This document shows positions 47,670-60,511 of a stretch of DNA of 64,000 bases, in pieces; positions within the stretch are counted from its first letter, which is position 1, and each line of letters opens with the position of its first letter. The translations under genes and the position numbers were made by a program. The stretch comes from Telmatactis stephensoni (lineage: Eukaryota; Cnidaria; Anthozoa; Actiniaria; Isophelliidae). The stretch lies in the NCBI GenBank assembly GCA_029948255.1, contig JALIZF010001804.1:434001-498000 (forward strand), written 5' to 3'. The notes beneath the pieces are model-generated. The model did no database searches. It was given only the letters and a program-made list of their open reading frames with translations, and had not been told where the DNA came from.

Positions 47670-50600
47670 ATGAAAACATTTTCGAACAAAATCGTGAGCC
47701 CGGTAATTGTTCGCGATGTGGATTCGAATTGGTCTTGGATCGTATGCTTCGCCTCGTTCCTTATTCAGTTTATTGTGATCGGCGTTCAAAGCTCATTTGG
47801 GACATTTTTTATCGAGTTTTTGAAGGAATTCAAATACGGAGAATCATCGACTGGTAAGTGTTGATATTTGTACTAAGAAACACGATTATGTAACTGCTGA
47901 TCTATGCAAAAATACTAAGATAATATTTTTTTGCTGCTAATGAACTTTTCTCGACGTTTTTTCTTTTATTATTATTATTATTATTCCCCCTTTGTGTATT
48001 TCAGTCATCTTTTTTCAGTTATCTTTCAACTGAACTTTTGTCTTTTACAAAGTTATTGTTATTTTTTATGGAGGGTGGGGTACCGAAGTGCAATACGGTG
48101 GAAACATTTTGTAAATTTACATTGAAGCTGGTATTATGGTATCTTGATTGAAGTAATATTTGTTTTGAGATCTAGCGGTTTACACATTGATCTAGCGGTT
48201 GTGATGATTGACTAAACCCGTTCTATCACGAACGAGTCCTGGCTTGACCTTACAACCTTTTATTGAGTACATAACTGGATTGACAGGATATGAAAATCGG
48301 GGGGGGGGGGGGGGGGCTCCCGTATCCCGTACTTGTCGGAAATTTTCAACAATGCCCTTATAAGGTAACATACTAAACATACACGACGAGTAATATTTTG
48401 CCCTCCTGATATTTTTGTTTGAAGCACTCCCCGGGGTTACTACCCTCTTCCCTACCCCCTGGGGGGAATTGAAATGGTCTGTTTCTCTTCATCAAGTCAT
48501 GAGACAGACTAAGGTCAACGTCGGGGGAACCACACCGGAACCGTTTGCCGTCCATACGGCTCCCATGTAGAAATTGGAGACCATGCATCTTAGTAGATGT
48601 AATGTATGCATAAATATACTGTATTTCATTGTACCCTGTATTAGTCTCCTTTGATGGGTTTGGTCATGCAACGCACGCAAGTTTGAGAATTAAGCGTTGC
48701 GTTACAAAACTGGCGGCTGTGAAGAGACTAGCATTATGTGTGTGTATAAAAGTTTCATCGAGAGAGCAGGTGCCTTGGTTTTATTTAGTTACAGTAGTTA
48801 TATATTTTTATGAATAAATTATATTACACCTACATATTTATACGTACGTTATCCTGTAAAGAAATTGGTTGGTTCGCTTAAATTCTCTTGATTTATAATA
48901 ATCCATTCTTTTGTTTAATTAATCCACGCTTTTGTTTAATTTATTTCAATAAAAGGCTAAAAGTTTGAGAAAATTGTTGCTCACTGCGGTTTTCGATATT
49001 CTGCGAACTCTAGCATTTCAAACGACAACCGCCAATTGACGTTTTTCTTCTGTCGGAAAACTTCGAACATTACTTACCGGGAAGCCAACACTAAGTATTC
49101 AGACATTAGTATAGAAAACTCCACCTCTGTCTGGATTTAGAGACTATAGTCTGATCTTGCGGGACGCGTAATTTTGCACACGGTGGTAATTCCCGAACAG
49201 TTTTCGGAGCTCCGCCGCTACAAAACGCTTTATATGGGCATCTCGTTGGGCCACTGTATTTCGGACGACAAGGGTGAAAAACGCATTGCGCATACTCGGA
49301 AGTGTTAAAAAAAACCATTGGAGGTTACCATTATTTATGTAATACGCAATTCAGCCTACTGGGGCTGCGATGTATTTGTTAATAAAGCATCTTATCTTAT
49401 CTTAGCTTATCTTATGTCTAGTAAACCTTGAAAGTTAAGGCTGTCCGTGGAAAGTTAGTGCTTATTTTTTACAAAAACTTCGCTTTAGTTGTTCTCTTTC
49501 CCTGGTCAAATAATACACGAGAACTTCGCATAATACACGACAGTTTAATCGACGGTACTTTTATTTGTAAATATGAACGACAACACGAACGCGTCTACGA
49601 ATTCCCGCCGAGTTTTCGAGCATGCGCAATGCATTTTTCACTTGTCTGTTCGGGCTATGTTCGCTTTCGTTCGGCAGTGTTCGGAGTTTTGATTGAGAGA
49701 AGCAAAAACGTCAATTGGTGGTTGGCGTTTGAATATCAGAGTTCGCAGAATATCGAAAAACGTTCTAAACGTTTTGGACTAAGTTAAGTCATCTTTTCTT
49801 TATTAGCATGGATCGGATCTCTGTCCTTTGGTTTAACCTTCATGAATGGACCGCTGGCCACAGCATTGTGTTCACGATGGGGGAGCCGTACGATCACGTG
49901 CTTGGGGGCGGTTTTGTCCTTCTGTGGGTTAATGATGACATCATTTGTGAAGTCGTTCCCACTCCTTTACATAACTTACGGAGTCGTCTTTGGACTGGGC
50001 GCGAGTTTTAGCTACTTCGCCTCCATTGCTGGTTTGACTGTTTATTTTAAGAAGCGTTTGTCTCTTGCGTATGGGATAACACTGGCAGGGTCTGGAGCTG
50101 GTACGCCCATTATGATCGTGTTCTTAGAGTACTTAATCGAAAAATATGGCTGGCGTTACACCTTTCAGTTCACAGCAGCGATCACCACTTTTGTCTTCTT
50201 GGGTGGTCTTACCTACCTTCCCATCGGCCCATCAAACAAGCATGTGACAAGCAAGGAGAGCCCGCATGACGATGGCCTGAGTGTACCCAAAAGAGCATGC
50301 GCAGTACTACGGAAACTGTTGCATCTCTTCGATCCAGAACCATTTAAGGACCGTGCCTTTACGGTCTGGGTGATCGCCTTAGGGTTTGTGATATTTGGGT
50401 ACTTTATACCCTTTGTCTTTGTGGTAAGTATCTTAACTCTTGAATTATTTGCTTTGGGCTTCCTCCCATCAAATCCCTCCCTCACTTCCCCTTGCTTCTT
50501 AAAACTAAACTAAAACACTTGTACCATAGACCCTGGCTAATACGGCGGCCGGGCAGCTGATAAACGAACATTGCTGATGTGGGCGAGTCTCTAGGGATTA

Positions 50601-53286
50601 ACTTCCTGTCTATCTATCTTTTCGTTGCTGTTTCTCAGTTACCCACCATGCAGTTCGCTGCGTTGCCGTCTTTTGGTTCAACGGAATAGTTCCGTGAGTA
50701 TCATGAGTGAGTATGAGACCTCGACAAGATCTCTATGTTATTTTGGGACAGTTTTCTGCATGGCAAGTCATGGTTGACCAAAGAAAACATTTTGGGTAGT
50801 CAAGACTCTTTTAAGGTGCAATGACGCTCTTCAGGTCATCAGTTTGATCACTCGTCGTTCGCTTTTATTCATCTATTCGTTTAGCGACATGTATTCGTTG
50901 ATGCAACTAACTTTCATACGTATAGATTCATCATTACTTGATCATCATGATCGAGTGGTGTGCCTCACGGCTTCCCAAAGTAGGCGACATCTTTTTCGAG
51001 ACATCTTTTTTTTCCTTCCTTTCTTCCTTCCTTACTTCTCTCTTTCTCTCTCTCTCTCTTCCTTCCTTCCTTATTTTCCTTCTTTCTTTCTTCTTTCCTT
51101 TCTTCCTTCCTGTCTTTCATTTTTTCTGTTTTTTTTTCTTTTTACTTTGTTTCTTTTCTTTTTTCTTTTTCTGTTTCTTTTGTTCTTTATTGCAAAATCA
51201 CAACGATTAAAGCACTACGCTACCATAATATTAAAAAAAAACAGCTAAGTAATGCAAAGAATTTCTAAAACATTTAACCAAACAATGTAAATTTCAATGA
51301 CTCCCATTTCTAAAATTATCGATAACATTTAAAGGCTGTCCCCTTATTTAACCTGTCCTCCTAGCTTGTTTCTGAAAGACTTTTTTCTGTTCTAGATTCG
51401 TATGGCAAAGGATATTGGAGTTTCGAACAGGGAAAGTACCCTACTGATAGCCTACTTGGCCATCACTCAAACTGTTTTCAAAATCCTCTTTGGAAGACTT
51501 GGTGATTTCGCCCGAGGAAAACGGATTGCCTTCCTTCAAGTCTTCCTGCTATTACAAGCCATAGTAACAATCCTTTGTCCACTGGCTTCCAAATATGGCT
51601 ACTTTGTACTCGTGATCTATGTCGTTATCTTTGGTCTTTCTGATGGATGTTGGTCGGTCATGGTCGGCATGGGAACGGAACTCATCGTCGGAAAGGCGAT
51701 GATGCCTCGGGCGTTTGGAAGTCTTTACGGACTTATATCGATCCCACTTATTGCAGGACCACCTATTGCAGGTAAGGCGTTTATATTGAGAGTAGATTTC
51801 GTATGACTGTATACACCTATTTCAAAAAAGGTTGTCACCGCTAAGAGCGATAGGCGATAGGTAATAGGTCATTCCAAGACCGCAAAGCACTATTGATTTC
51901 TAATTGATTTACATATGAATTGCCAAATATTTGATGGAAGAGTGCAAATTAAAGAAAGATTTAGGATGGCTTAATTAAGAAACCAATAGTGCTTTGCGGT
52001 CTTGGAATGACCTATTACCTATCGCCTATCGCTCTTAGCGGTGACAACCTTTTTTGAAATAGGTGTATATATAAACGACACGGTTACCGCACGGAACAAT
52101 TACGAAAGGAATTTTGACTGTTTTATAGAGTAGATTTCGTATGACTGTGAAAACGGCACCGCACGGTCACGACACGGTACGGCACACATCACAGCACTGA
52201 CACGGTCACGGCACGACGCGGTCCGTTTCACACTCATACGAAATCTGCTCTATGTAGAGGATTTATTTGAGAGAATTCATTGCAATAAACAAGCCGTCTA
52301 TAGTCAAGAACATTGTCGTTCCCAGCCCCTACTCAAGGAACGACCACCGAGGAGCTCTGGGTACCAGAATGTAGTCAGTTGGGCTAGACTTGTCCAGTCT
52401 TTTGACATGAAAGGCGTCGCTCATCACTTTCATCATTGAGTCCCTTTTTATTTTCTAATTTACAGGGGTAATCTTTGACCAGTATGGACGCTACGATGCT
52501 GCTTTTGTTCTTGCTGGAGTAGCAGTACTCATTGGGATAGCTTTGATGTTTGTTGTACAAAGGCTGATTCGTGGTCGAATCCCACCATGTGAACAACTAA
52601 ACGTCATATCTGAATTCGCTGTCAAAAGCAAACTTGTGGACGGTGAATCAGTTGAGAGTACAACCCCTCAAGTAGCAATCCATCCAGCTTATTTAAGACC
52701 GCTGGCAGACTCTGAACTCTACAGTAGGCCTTCTAGTCTGGTTATCTCTCGGATTTTAGAGGATATTCAAGAGAAGAACACGCCAAATGAGTTATACGTG
52801 GGAAACTTTAAGAATAGTACAAACACTATACAAGTCGATATGCATCAGTACAGGTGTAATCTAGACCCAGGGCTCGACAGCAGACCGCCCAGCCCAGCTA
52901 TGTTTGATGTACTGATATACACGCACGAGAAGAGCACAGCTAGCGAATCCCATTCGGAAGACCTCTACAGTTTAAGCAGTGGATCAGTGATTCTAAACGA
53001 CGAGAGAAGTTTAAATTCCGATTCTGGTCGATCCACGTATCACGAGGATAGTGAAAACCTGCAAGGATCAAGGTCGTCTTCTACAGACAGCGATTTCGTT
53101 GATGGTAGAAGCGTAACGTCCCTAGCATCACATGATCTATCAAAGAGCGGCGTTTATACGAGTCTTAAACCAGCCTTTAGCGTGGACATCTTCAGCAATA
53201 CGATGGAAAAAGCGTTAGAAGCTGAAGTAAATTCCTTGGAGTTTTGTTATCAAGGATTTGAGAACTGTCGTGAAACGGTCCTATGA
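47670..53286 (+). CDS. SLC16-like monocarboxylate transporter (MCT family)
   Basis: Four exons: 47670-47853, 49807-50423, 51396-51771 and 52466-53286; 665 residues with consistent phases. The layout is an MFS fold. TM1 starts at NWSWIVCFASFLIQF; NGPLATALCSRWGSRT lies between TM2 and TM3; YGWRYTFQFTAAI precedes TM6; a cytoplasmic loop (KHVTSKESPHDD...) follows; then the second half starts at IRMAKDIGVSNRESTLLIAY, with LFGRLGDFARGKRI, and closes at VIFDQYGRYDAAFVLAG. A long Ser-rich cytosolic tail of about 220 residues follows. MCTs move monocarboxylates or related solutes across the plasma membrane, several with proton coupling; the substrate cannot be told from sequence. The family's TM1 motif (usually DGGWGW-like) is degenerate here (DSNWSW). 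The in-frame TTG at 47661 is not needed; the ATG at 47670 is preferred. AATAAA at 53335-53340 follows the stop closely. A paralogous first exon is at 63196. Confidence 0.9.
48987..49762. mobile_element. ~775-bp TIR element in intron 1 of the MCT gene
   Basis: CGGTTTTCGATATTCTGCGA...CCGCCAATTGACGTTTTT is inverted at 49693-49762 as AAAAACGTCAATTGGTGG...TCGCAGAATATCGAAAAACG. Inner segments at about 49258-49318 and 49600-49660 are also inverted relative to one another (CATTGCGCAT core). A TCTTATCTTATCTTAGCTTA tail of another element lies in the middle (49391-49416). It ends about 45 bp before MCT exon 2. Confidence 0.8.
51001..51185 (+). repeat. Pyrimidine tract in an MCT intron
   Basis: The stretch is long runs of CTTTCTTCC/CTCTCT with almost no purines on the plus strand. 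It produces Phe/Ser-rich open frames that are not genes. Confidence 0.9.
51789..52250. mobile_element. MITE cluster: CGTATGACTGT-family copy split by a TA-flanked hairpin MITE, then a second family copy
   Basis: A GAGTAGATTTCGTATGACTG start at 51789 is interrupted at 51811 by a MITE with ~85-bp arms (TACACCTATTTCAAAAAAGG...CAATAG, inverted to end GAAATAGGTGTA at 52068) flanked by TA. After it, a complete family copy runs 52127-52250 (TAGATTTCGTATGACTGTGA...TCATACGAAATCTGCTC). Confidence 0.82.
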
Positions 53287-54072
53287 ATGATCCTTGGGCA
53301 CACCACTTCTGAAATTAAGTGAAGAAGCATTTTGAATAAAACTGACGAACAAGGTGATTAGTGTCAACTCCAACATGATTGACCAAGTCGGAAAGTTATC
53401 CCCCGATAGCACTGGAATGTATACTTAAAGAACTAGCGCTTTGTTCAAGTGCTGAAAAGCGCACGGGACCTGAACTTATGCTCTCTTCGCTGCCTATCTT
53501 GAGCTACTCTAGCAACGAATGCAAGCCGTGGTCGGAAGGGGTGAAGATGAATTTACAGACGTTGAGAATGCTGTACATACAGTAGTCAAACGCTGTGATT
53601 AACGCTTTCATAGACTCTAAGCTTAACGTGTTAAAACCTTGTTACTTATCAAAGAGTCGCTATATACGAGTAGTGTGAGGGCGTTGGCCGATTGAAGAAA
53701 ACAACAACAAAAATAATAAAGCAAACACAACAACAACAACAATGATAAAACAATACATAACATATACATGAAGACAGGAATGACAAAGCAAAATCATAGC
53801 TGCACTATATTGAGAACATAACAAATTACCATTTTAAAAAATCGATATTAGATCATATTACACTATGACGTTAAAGTAGGTATTGTTCATGGAGATAAAT
53901 TTAGCATTGTGTAGTTGAAATTATATTAGATGAGGTATTAAGAATTTAGTATTTATTTAGCTTCTGTCAGTGGAAAATAAATTCATTTTCATGGTATTGG
54001 TGCTGTATAGCCCTTAATATAATGGGCGACTTGCATTACTACAGTACAAGGTCTACAAGTAATGCAAGACGT

Positions 54073-54233
54073 TAGTCGTTGCGTCACTACAACTACCAGA
54101 ATGCTTTGCCCACTTGCTTTTGTAAAATAATTAGTGCTAATTGAATGTTCTACAATTCTCATGAGGGAATAAAAATCTGAATACGAAAGAGAATCCGTAA
54201 AAGCATTCTGGTAGTTGTAGTAAAGTAACGACA
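54073..54233. mobile_element. Hairpin MITE
   Basis: CGTTGCGTCACTACAACTAC followed by CAGAATGCTT is inverted as AAGCATTCTG and GTAGTTGTAGTAAAGTAACG. Confidence 0.75.
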
Positions 54234-54589
54234 TCAAATCTGCAAATCTGCAAATCGGCCGTTTGTTTCAGACTCCCTGGCCTCGTAGAAGTACAGGCGT
54301 TCACTTGGGCTACCTTGTGTCAAAGACTTTAAAGGGCTTTAGCTCGCGTCGCTGAGCTCTCGAAATGGAAGGGGAAAGGGAAGGGGGAATGAGAACTTTC
54401 CCTTATCGCTCCACCCAAAGCCCTCCTCCCCTCCCTCAACGTCGAAGAATAAACTCAGGATCCCTCCTCCGATTACTAGGTTTTTACTGAATAAAAAAGG
54501 GGGAAAAGCAAACACAGATCGTTAACCAACAAAGCGTAGTTTATTTATTTTTTAAATGTGGCTCGTGTGATGCAAGCTATGTTACACGT

Positions 54590-54755
54590 AGACTTGCTCC
54601 AAGTCTCGCTCATTAATATTCTCCATTGCTTCAGTTGGGTCCCTATGTTTTCCCGAATTCAAATCGGGCACGAGAACCGAAAGTGCCCGATTTGAATTAC
54701 AAACACAGGGAGTCCAAGCAACAGAAAACATGAACGAGCAAGACTTGGAGTCAGC
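54590..54755. mobile_element. Imperfect hairpin element
   Basis: CTTGCTCCAAGTCTCGCTCA...ATTCAAATCGGGCAC is inverted as GTGCCCGATTTGAATT...TGAACGAGCAAGACTTGGAG. Confidence 0.65.
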
Positions 54756-54854
54756 CCAGGTTTCACGCGACGCCATTTACATCAAAAAGTGGAAAAACAC
54801 GAGATCGGCGATTGGAACCCAACTATGTACGGAGCATGATTGTGACACATAGCT

Positions 54855-55660
54855 TTTAAGGTGGCTCGATATAGTTTTTTATTGACCATGCTTCCGTTTT
54901 TCATTCCACGAATGGGCGGCTGGCAGGTGTCGCGTGACATTACCGTGACATTTTAAATTTTAATCCAACAAAAACAAAAATATAATAATTGAAAAGGACA
55001 CACCAAAATTAGTAAAAGTTGTGTTTTTTTAAACAGTTTTGATAAATGCCGCCAAAGTTATCGGTGGCCGAAGTTTGGTTCAGCTTGCCCACCAACGAAC
55101 GTTTCTATACAAATAAAGCAAACTTCGGCCGCCCATAACTTTGGCGCTACTCATCGAAACTACTTCAAAATCTCAACTTTTACTAATTTTGGTAAGCTCT
55201 TTTCAAATATTATATTTTTGTTTTTGTTGGATTAAAATTTAAAATATCACGCAAGACCTGCCAGCCGCCCATTGAAAAACTTACTCTTGGCCAACCAAAA
55301 TAAGCTAATCAGTAAATTTCGTTTTTTGAATTGTTTGTAATTTATTCAAAAACGGCGCGCCTTGGTAAATTTTTTGAATTGTACCTTAATTTCTTTGCCT
55401 TAGTGTGTAGTTTGTTGCCCATATAGTCCCTTGTCTAGAGCTGCTCGAGTTCGAGAGATATTTTAGAAAAATTGATTTCAGCGCTATGGCAACACAAATA
55501 GAAGTGAAATAGACAAAAATGAAAACTTTGATTAATTCAAGTCCAATAACTGCTGTAAAATTAGAACCGTTTTTGTTGGTCAAGAGTAAGTTGCTCAATT
55601 CGTGAAGTGCGGAAAAACGGAAGCATTGTCAATAAAAAACTATATCGAGCTACCTTAAAA
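54855..55660. mobile_element. ~800-bp TIR element (TTAAGGTGGCTCGATATAG ends)
   Basis: TTAAGGTGGCTCGATATAGT...GCTTCCGTTTTT is inverted as AAAAACGGAAGC...ACTATATCGAGCTACCTTAA. Inner segments (CATTTTAAATTTTAATCCAA and TTGGATTAAAATTTAAAAT) pair as well. The right end forms part of the palindrome that follows. Confidence 0.78.
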
Positions 55661-56222
55661 CAACTTTATTACTGAATAGAAGCACTAAAACAAATCCTGA
55701 TTATGAGGGTCTGGATGGGGGGTACAAATGTCAGTTGTCAGTTCAGAAATATTGGCCTTTTTTGTCAGTTAAGTGGAAATTAATGATTAACAAAGGCTTT
55801 TATTTATTTCTCATGGGGTGTTTACATAGCACTAGGATCATCGTAGCAGGCGAATCTTCCTACCTGCTATACATTTACTGCATTCTGTTTACATGGAAAT
55901 TTGTGTCTTCGATTCGGGTACTAGGATCATCCTACTAAACAGAATGCAGTTAATGTATAGAAGGTAGAAAGATTCGCCTGCTACGATGATCCGTAGTGCC
56001 ATGTAAACACCCCCTTAGAAAGACAAAAAATCCCATGAGAAATAAATAAAAGCCTTTGTTAATCATTAATTTCCACTTAACTGACAAAAAAGGCCAAAAT
56101 TTCTGAACTGACAACTGACATTTGTACCCCCCATCCAGACCCTCATAATCAGGATTTGTTTTAGTGCTTCTATTCAGTAATAAAGTTGTTTTAAGGTGGC
56201 TCGATATAGTTTTTTATTGACA
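55625..56222. repeat. ~600-bp near-perfect palindrome
   Basis: Arms of about 280-290 bp run TTGTCAATAAAAAACTATAT...GGGTCTGGATGGGGGGTACA...GCAGGCGAATCTTCCTACCT and return in inverted order to ATATAGTTTTTTATTGACAA. The central spacer is only a few tens of bases near 55905-55940. A partial third copy of the inner arm follows at 56223-56352. Confidence 0.88.
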
Positions 56223-56447
56223 ATACATTTACTGCATTCTGTTCAGTAGGATGATCAAATTTCCATGTAAGCAGAATGCAGAATGCAGTAAACGTATAGC
56301 AGGTAGGATGATTCGCCTACTACGATGATCCTAGTGCCATGTAAACACCCCCTAAGCCAGGTTTCAAGATAAAAATTAAACAATTTGTGACATCCAACTG
56401 AACTTTCTCACATGACAACTGTCTCTGGGAGAGATGTGTTATGGAGA

Positions 56448-56632
56448 AAAATACCCTAGGAAAAAAGAGGTTTATTTCTATCTTGCTATTGGCGCTTGTA
56501 ATTCTGACAATGAGATCACAAGAAAGAAGAAACGAGGTTTCTTCTTTAATTCTCTCGATCAGAACCGTCAAAATTACAAGCGTCAATAGCAAGATAGAAA
56601 TAAACCTAAGGTTTCCAGGGTAGAAGAAAAAC
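56448..56632. mobile_element. Hairpin MITE with CCCTAGGAAA/TTTCCAGGG ends
   Basis: GGTTTATTTCTATCTTGCTA then TTGGCGCTTGTAATT is inverted as AATTACAAGCGTCAA and TAGCAAGATAGAAATAAACC. Confidence 0.85.
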
Positions 56633-56710
56633 GACAATTTCCTTCAGATTTTGGTTGAATTGTCAGTTAAAAACAGGCTACACAAATGTCAGTTGTCAGT
56701 TGAATTTTAA

Positions 56711-57018
56711 CTCAAGTATATTAAGGCTTGACTTAGGATTAAAAGACGGCATCATATACCTGAGCCAAATGTCTAATAACACTGTGAATTTCAGTGAGAT
56801 AGGTTAAGGTTCTGTGTACCCCATTTTTGAAAAAACGTTTTTGCAGCCTTAAGGTCACGTGACCAATTAATTGAAAAAACATTGCTATCAAAGTGTTCAT
56901 AATGTAGAGCTACATCATCTCCCAAGAAATCTTTGCGATATCTTTAAACCTCCGTGTTTTATGAGCGAAAATGGTTACTTCCTAATTTGCATAATAGTCA
57001 GGCCTTAATACACTTGAG
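56711..57018. mobile_element. 308-bp MITE related to the 720-1401 element, with one GGTCACGTGACC
   Basis: The ends are CTCAAGTATATTAAGGCTTG and its near-inverse AGGCCTTAATACACTTGAG. GGTCACGTGACC is at 56853-56864, followed by AATTA as in the copy near 876. Confidence 0.72.
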
Positions 57019-57830
57019 AAGACATTTGTCAGTCAGTAATCCCATCCAGACCCTCAATTAACTTATTTATTTATGAGATTCACAAAGACCATCGCTTAAT
57101 ATCCAATCAGACTGTTAAAGCAAAAAAAATTCACCGAACGACAACGTGTTCTTTAATTATGTACATAATTCTGTTCGTTACGATCATTGCTTCCAACCAA
57201 CGACTTTCATGATACTGTTGAGAATGACGACGTCTACAGTACTGAAGTTTTTGTTAAAATGTTTTTCCAATAATATTCTTATCAAAAAATATTTTCCGGA
57301 TTCAAAATTTAATTTTTGATTGTCATGCAGCTTTCATTGTTTTGCTAGCTTGCGGGAGCAAAATAAACCTAGCACTTCCCGGGAATCCACAGGCATATTT
57401 GAACGCGCCTCTGGATTCTAGGGTAAGGACAAGTGACACTGTGACTCTGTTTGGAAGACCGCCAAAGCGCTTCTTGAAAACATGCGATGGAATTAGTCTT
57501 GTACAAAGCTAAGGTATGTCTTTACTTATTTTAAAGGATCTTTTGATATCTTTGGCTCGCATCTTTTTTGCTCTGCACTACTGCTCCTATCAGTGTGATT
57601 TTGAAATTGCTAGTCGAACATTGCCTTTTGGCATAATAGCACATGTGACTACTATTTAGAGTAGAAAGCCAAAATGATTTTGTTTTGCAAATTTTCTGGT
57701 ATCAATACAGTCCAAAAACTAAAAGCGTGCAACATAAATAAATAGCACGAAATAGTGTTAGGTGTCAGTAGGTGTTTAATTAGTGGTAATTATTCTAAAA
57801 AGTGCTAAGTGTTCCACTCTTTTAAGCTGA

Positions 57831-58300
57831 TATTACACGAGACGATTTGCAACGACGATTTTTCACGCAACCGCCGTCACAACTCAATATTTATATCACG
57901 ACTGTCAGTATCATCATTATTATTACTGGAGGAAAACTTGGGCTAAAACTCGTTCCTTGTGGTAAGCTACAGGGCATCAACTTAGCGTTGCGCGAAAATC
58001 GTCGTTGCAAAAATCGTTCGTTAGTGTAACACTGATCAGCTTAACTTACACGCTGAAACTTTTATCTGAAACTTGTGTCCCATCGCTGATGCGAGACGAG
58101 TTTCATAAGGAGTGTTACACGCTGAAATTTCGTCCTGAAACTTGTCCGCGACACGCACAAGTTTCTATTGCAGGAGTAGACCGACCCGGGGAGAGTTTCT
58201 GCTAAATGACCATGTTACACGGTGCAATGCGTTGTGAAACTTGTCTCGCAACGGCCATTGAGGCAAGTTTCAGAGAAAAGTTTCAGCGTGTAAACAGCAC
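57831..58300. mobile_element. Two adjacent hairpin elements with TTACAC-type ends
   Basis: AAGCTGATATTACACGAGAC...GCAACGACGATTTT is inverted as AAAATCGTCGTTGC...TTAGTGTAACACTGATCAGC (57831-58042). Next, TTACACGCTGAAACTTTTAT...GAAACTTGT is inverted as ACAAGTTTC-type words ending AAGTTTCAGCGTGTAA (58046-58292), with a further internal repeat of GTTACACGCTGAAATTTC. Confidence 0.7.
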
Positions 58301-59486
58301 CTTTAGTGTTTGTTGCTTACTGTAGTGCATAAGCCAATAGTTGACCCGACTAGGCTCAGTGATAGCTAGAATCGAAGCTAGAAACGTGCCTGATCATCAC
58401 AAGACGAGTATCGATAAAATTCAACTACACACTCAAGGTTTCATTTAAGGTAAATCTCTCAATGCATTCTATTCTCTAAAGCATTTATTGCAAATATGTT
58501 CAGCAGTTAATTCGACTCAAAGTGTAAAAACAAACTCGGGAATCGCCTCATCATTAAAAGGTTTGCCAAGTTAATTACAAACAAAACATGCAGAAATGAG
58601 AGTCAAAAAGCAAAAGTCTATTCTCGATGGGCTTCCTGTGCCGGAGCTGAATATTTTGAAAGCAGTCTCGATTTTAATTTTGGGAGGATGATTTTCAGTT
58701 TTACTCCACAAAACGTCATCGAAATGAGAGGTGATACCACCTTTCGCAGTTCAAAACTATTACACAAATTAATGAAAACAAATGCGGCTAACAATGTTAA
58801 TTCGTCAGTATTTTTCATATGGTCATGTCCAAGCTTCGAGTTCATAACAAATGAGCTTGTTTATTATATGGCAGGCCGGACAAAAGAAAAAAAAGAAAAG
58901 AACAAAGAAAGAAAAAAGAAAAAAAGGAATAGTCTGATTGGTTCTCCGAGCATTTGGAATCCTATAGTACGGACCGGCAATTTTTACCTTTCTTTGCTGT
59001 TTTCACTCGATATATGTTTCGTCTACTATAAAACTAATAGCGGACACGAGGGCATGTTGTGAAACTTTGTTTATCCCTCGTATGATTACAGACCAAATTG
59101 GACTCCACTCAATTCTATTACCATAAGCAGTGCGAACTATAGTGCTAATTGTAAGCCGTGACTTGAAGCTCCAGTACTCAGCAATGGCGACATTTCATGA
59201 CAGCTTGTCATTCATATTTTAGAGGATTACTACTTTCTGGTTGTTCGAAGGTCGATAAATAACGCTAATCCTAGTTAAAATGAATGGTTTTCTTTAGACT
59301 TTATCCTGGGTTAACGCTAATTAATCGTCTTTCGAGCAACCGGGCCCTGGACTCTAGATAGTGAAGATTATAACTGCAACTTATGTGAAAACATTGACTA
59401 ATTTGTAATAGCACTTATTATTATTATTTTAAATAAACTTTACATCTTGTATATATCTCGCACTTTCGTTAGTTCTTTGTTATTTT

Positions 59487-59600
59487 GAGTCCATTTTGAG
59501 TTCATTCAGAGCCGGTCCATTGTGAGTCCATTGTGAGTCCATTTTGAGTCCATTTTGAGCCCAATGTCGGTCCAGTCCAGTCCAGTCCAGTAATCCAGTG
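59487..59600 (+). repeat. 12-bp minisatellite GTCCATTTTGAG and CAGTC run
   Basis: Units GAGTCCATTTTGAGTCCATT with TTGTGAG variants occur about nine times, followed by GTCCAGTCCAGTCCAGT. Confidence 0.9.
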
Positions 59601-60289
59601 AGTCAACGTTTTACTACATGCCTGACACGAGTGCGGAAAACATGTACAATCAAAACAAAAGAAAAACAAACAAGCCGTAAGCTTTGGACATTTTTGAAGA
59701 TATAAATAGACGCTGATCCAACCACTCAATAAACTTGCTGTGCGTAGGCAAAGATAATAAGTAAGAATTATTTTTTCCGGTCATTGTTTTCAAAGTCTTC
59801 AAGAGCATATGTATAGCTATAGATTTATATATATATATATATATTTATTTATTTATAAAGCGCAAATACAAATCTGTTCTAAGCGCTAATAAAAAAATAA
59901 TAATATATATATTATTAGAAGAAATATAACTTTCATAAGGCTGTCCCGTTTGTAAGAGTGCTCAATACGGATGTAGAGCGGAATAGCATCGAATACCAAC
60001 TGAAATGGAGAATCATAAAACGCGCCAGCGCGTACAATGGAAGCCCATCCAGGTGTAACTTATGTTTGGCTGAAAGGATGTGCATTTTACAATCGAACAG
60101 TCCGTCGCTTTTAAACAAAACGTCGGAGCTAATTACAAAGTCAGGCACGAGAATAAATTCTACGCATCCAACCAAGGAAAAAAGAACACACAAATAGGAA
60201 TATTTAAACCTTAACAGTCAGTCTGATGATCGCGATGTACGCGTGAAACTCGGAGTATAACGAGTCCCACCATTAACTTTATATATATA

Positions 60290-60372
<83 letters not shown>
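60290..60372 (+). repeat. (ATT)n microsatellite
   Basis: More than 20 uninterrupted ATT/TTA units follow a short TATATATA run. Confidence 0.98.
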
Positions 60373-60374
<2 letters not shown>

Positions 60375-60511
60375 ATAATAGTGACCTCTGCGCAAGTGCA
60401 GTGACTGTTTTAGTCACACAAAAAGGCTAGTGTTCGCAAACGAATGCTAGGAAAAGCAAAACTCGCTAAAAGCAAGAACTGCTGATATCACATTACTAGA
60501 CTAAGGGCCTC

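Noticed and set aside
50844..51248. Phe/Ser/Leu-rich frames resembling a membrane protein
   Set aside because: They translate a pyrimidine tract within an MCT intron.
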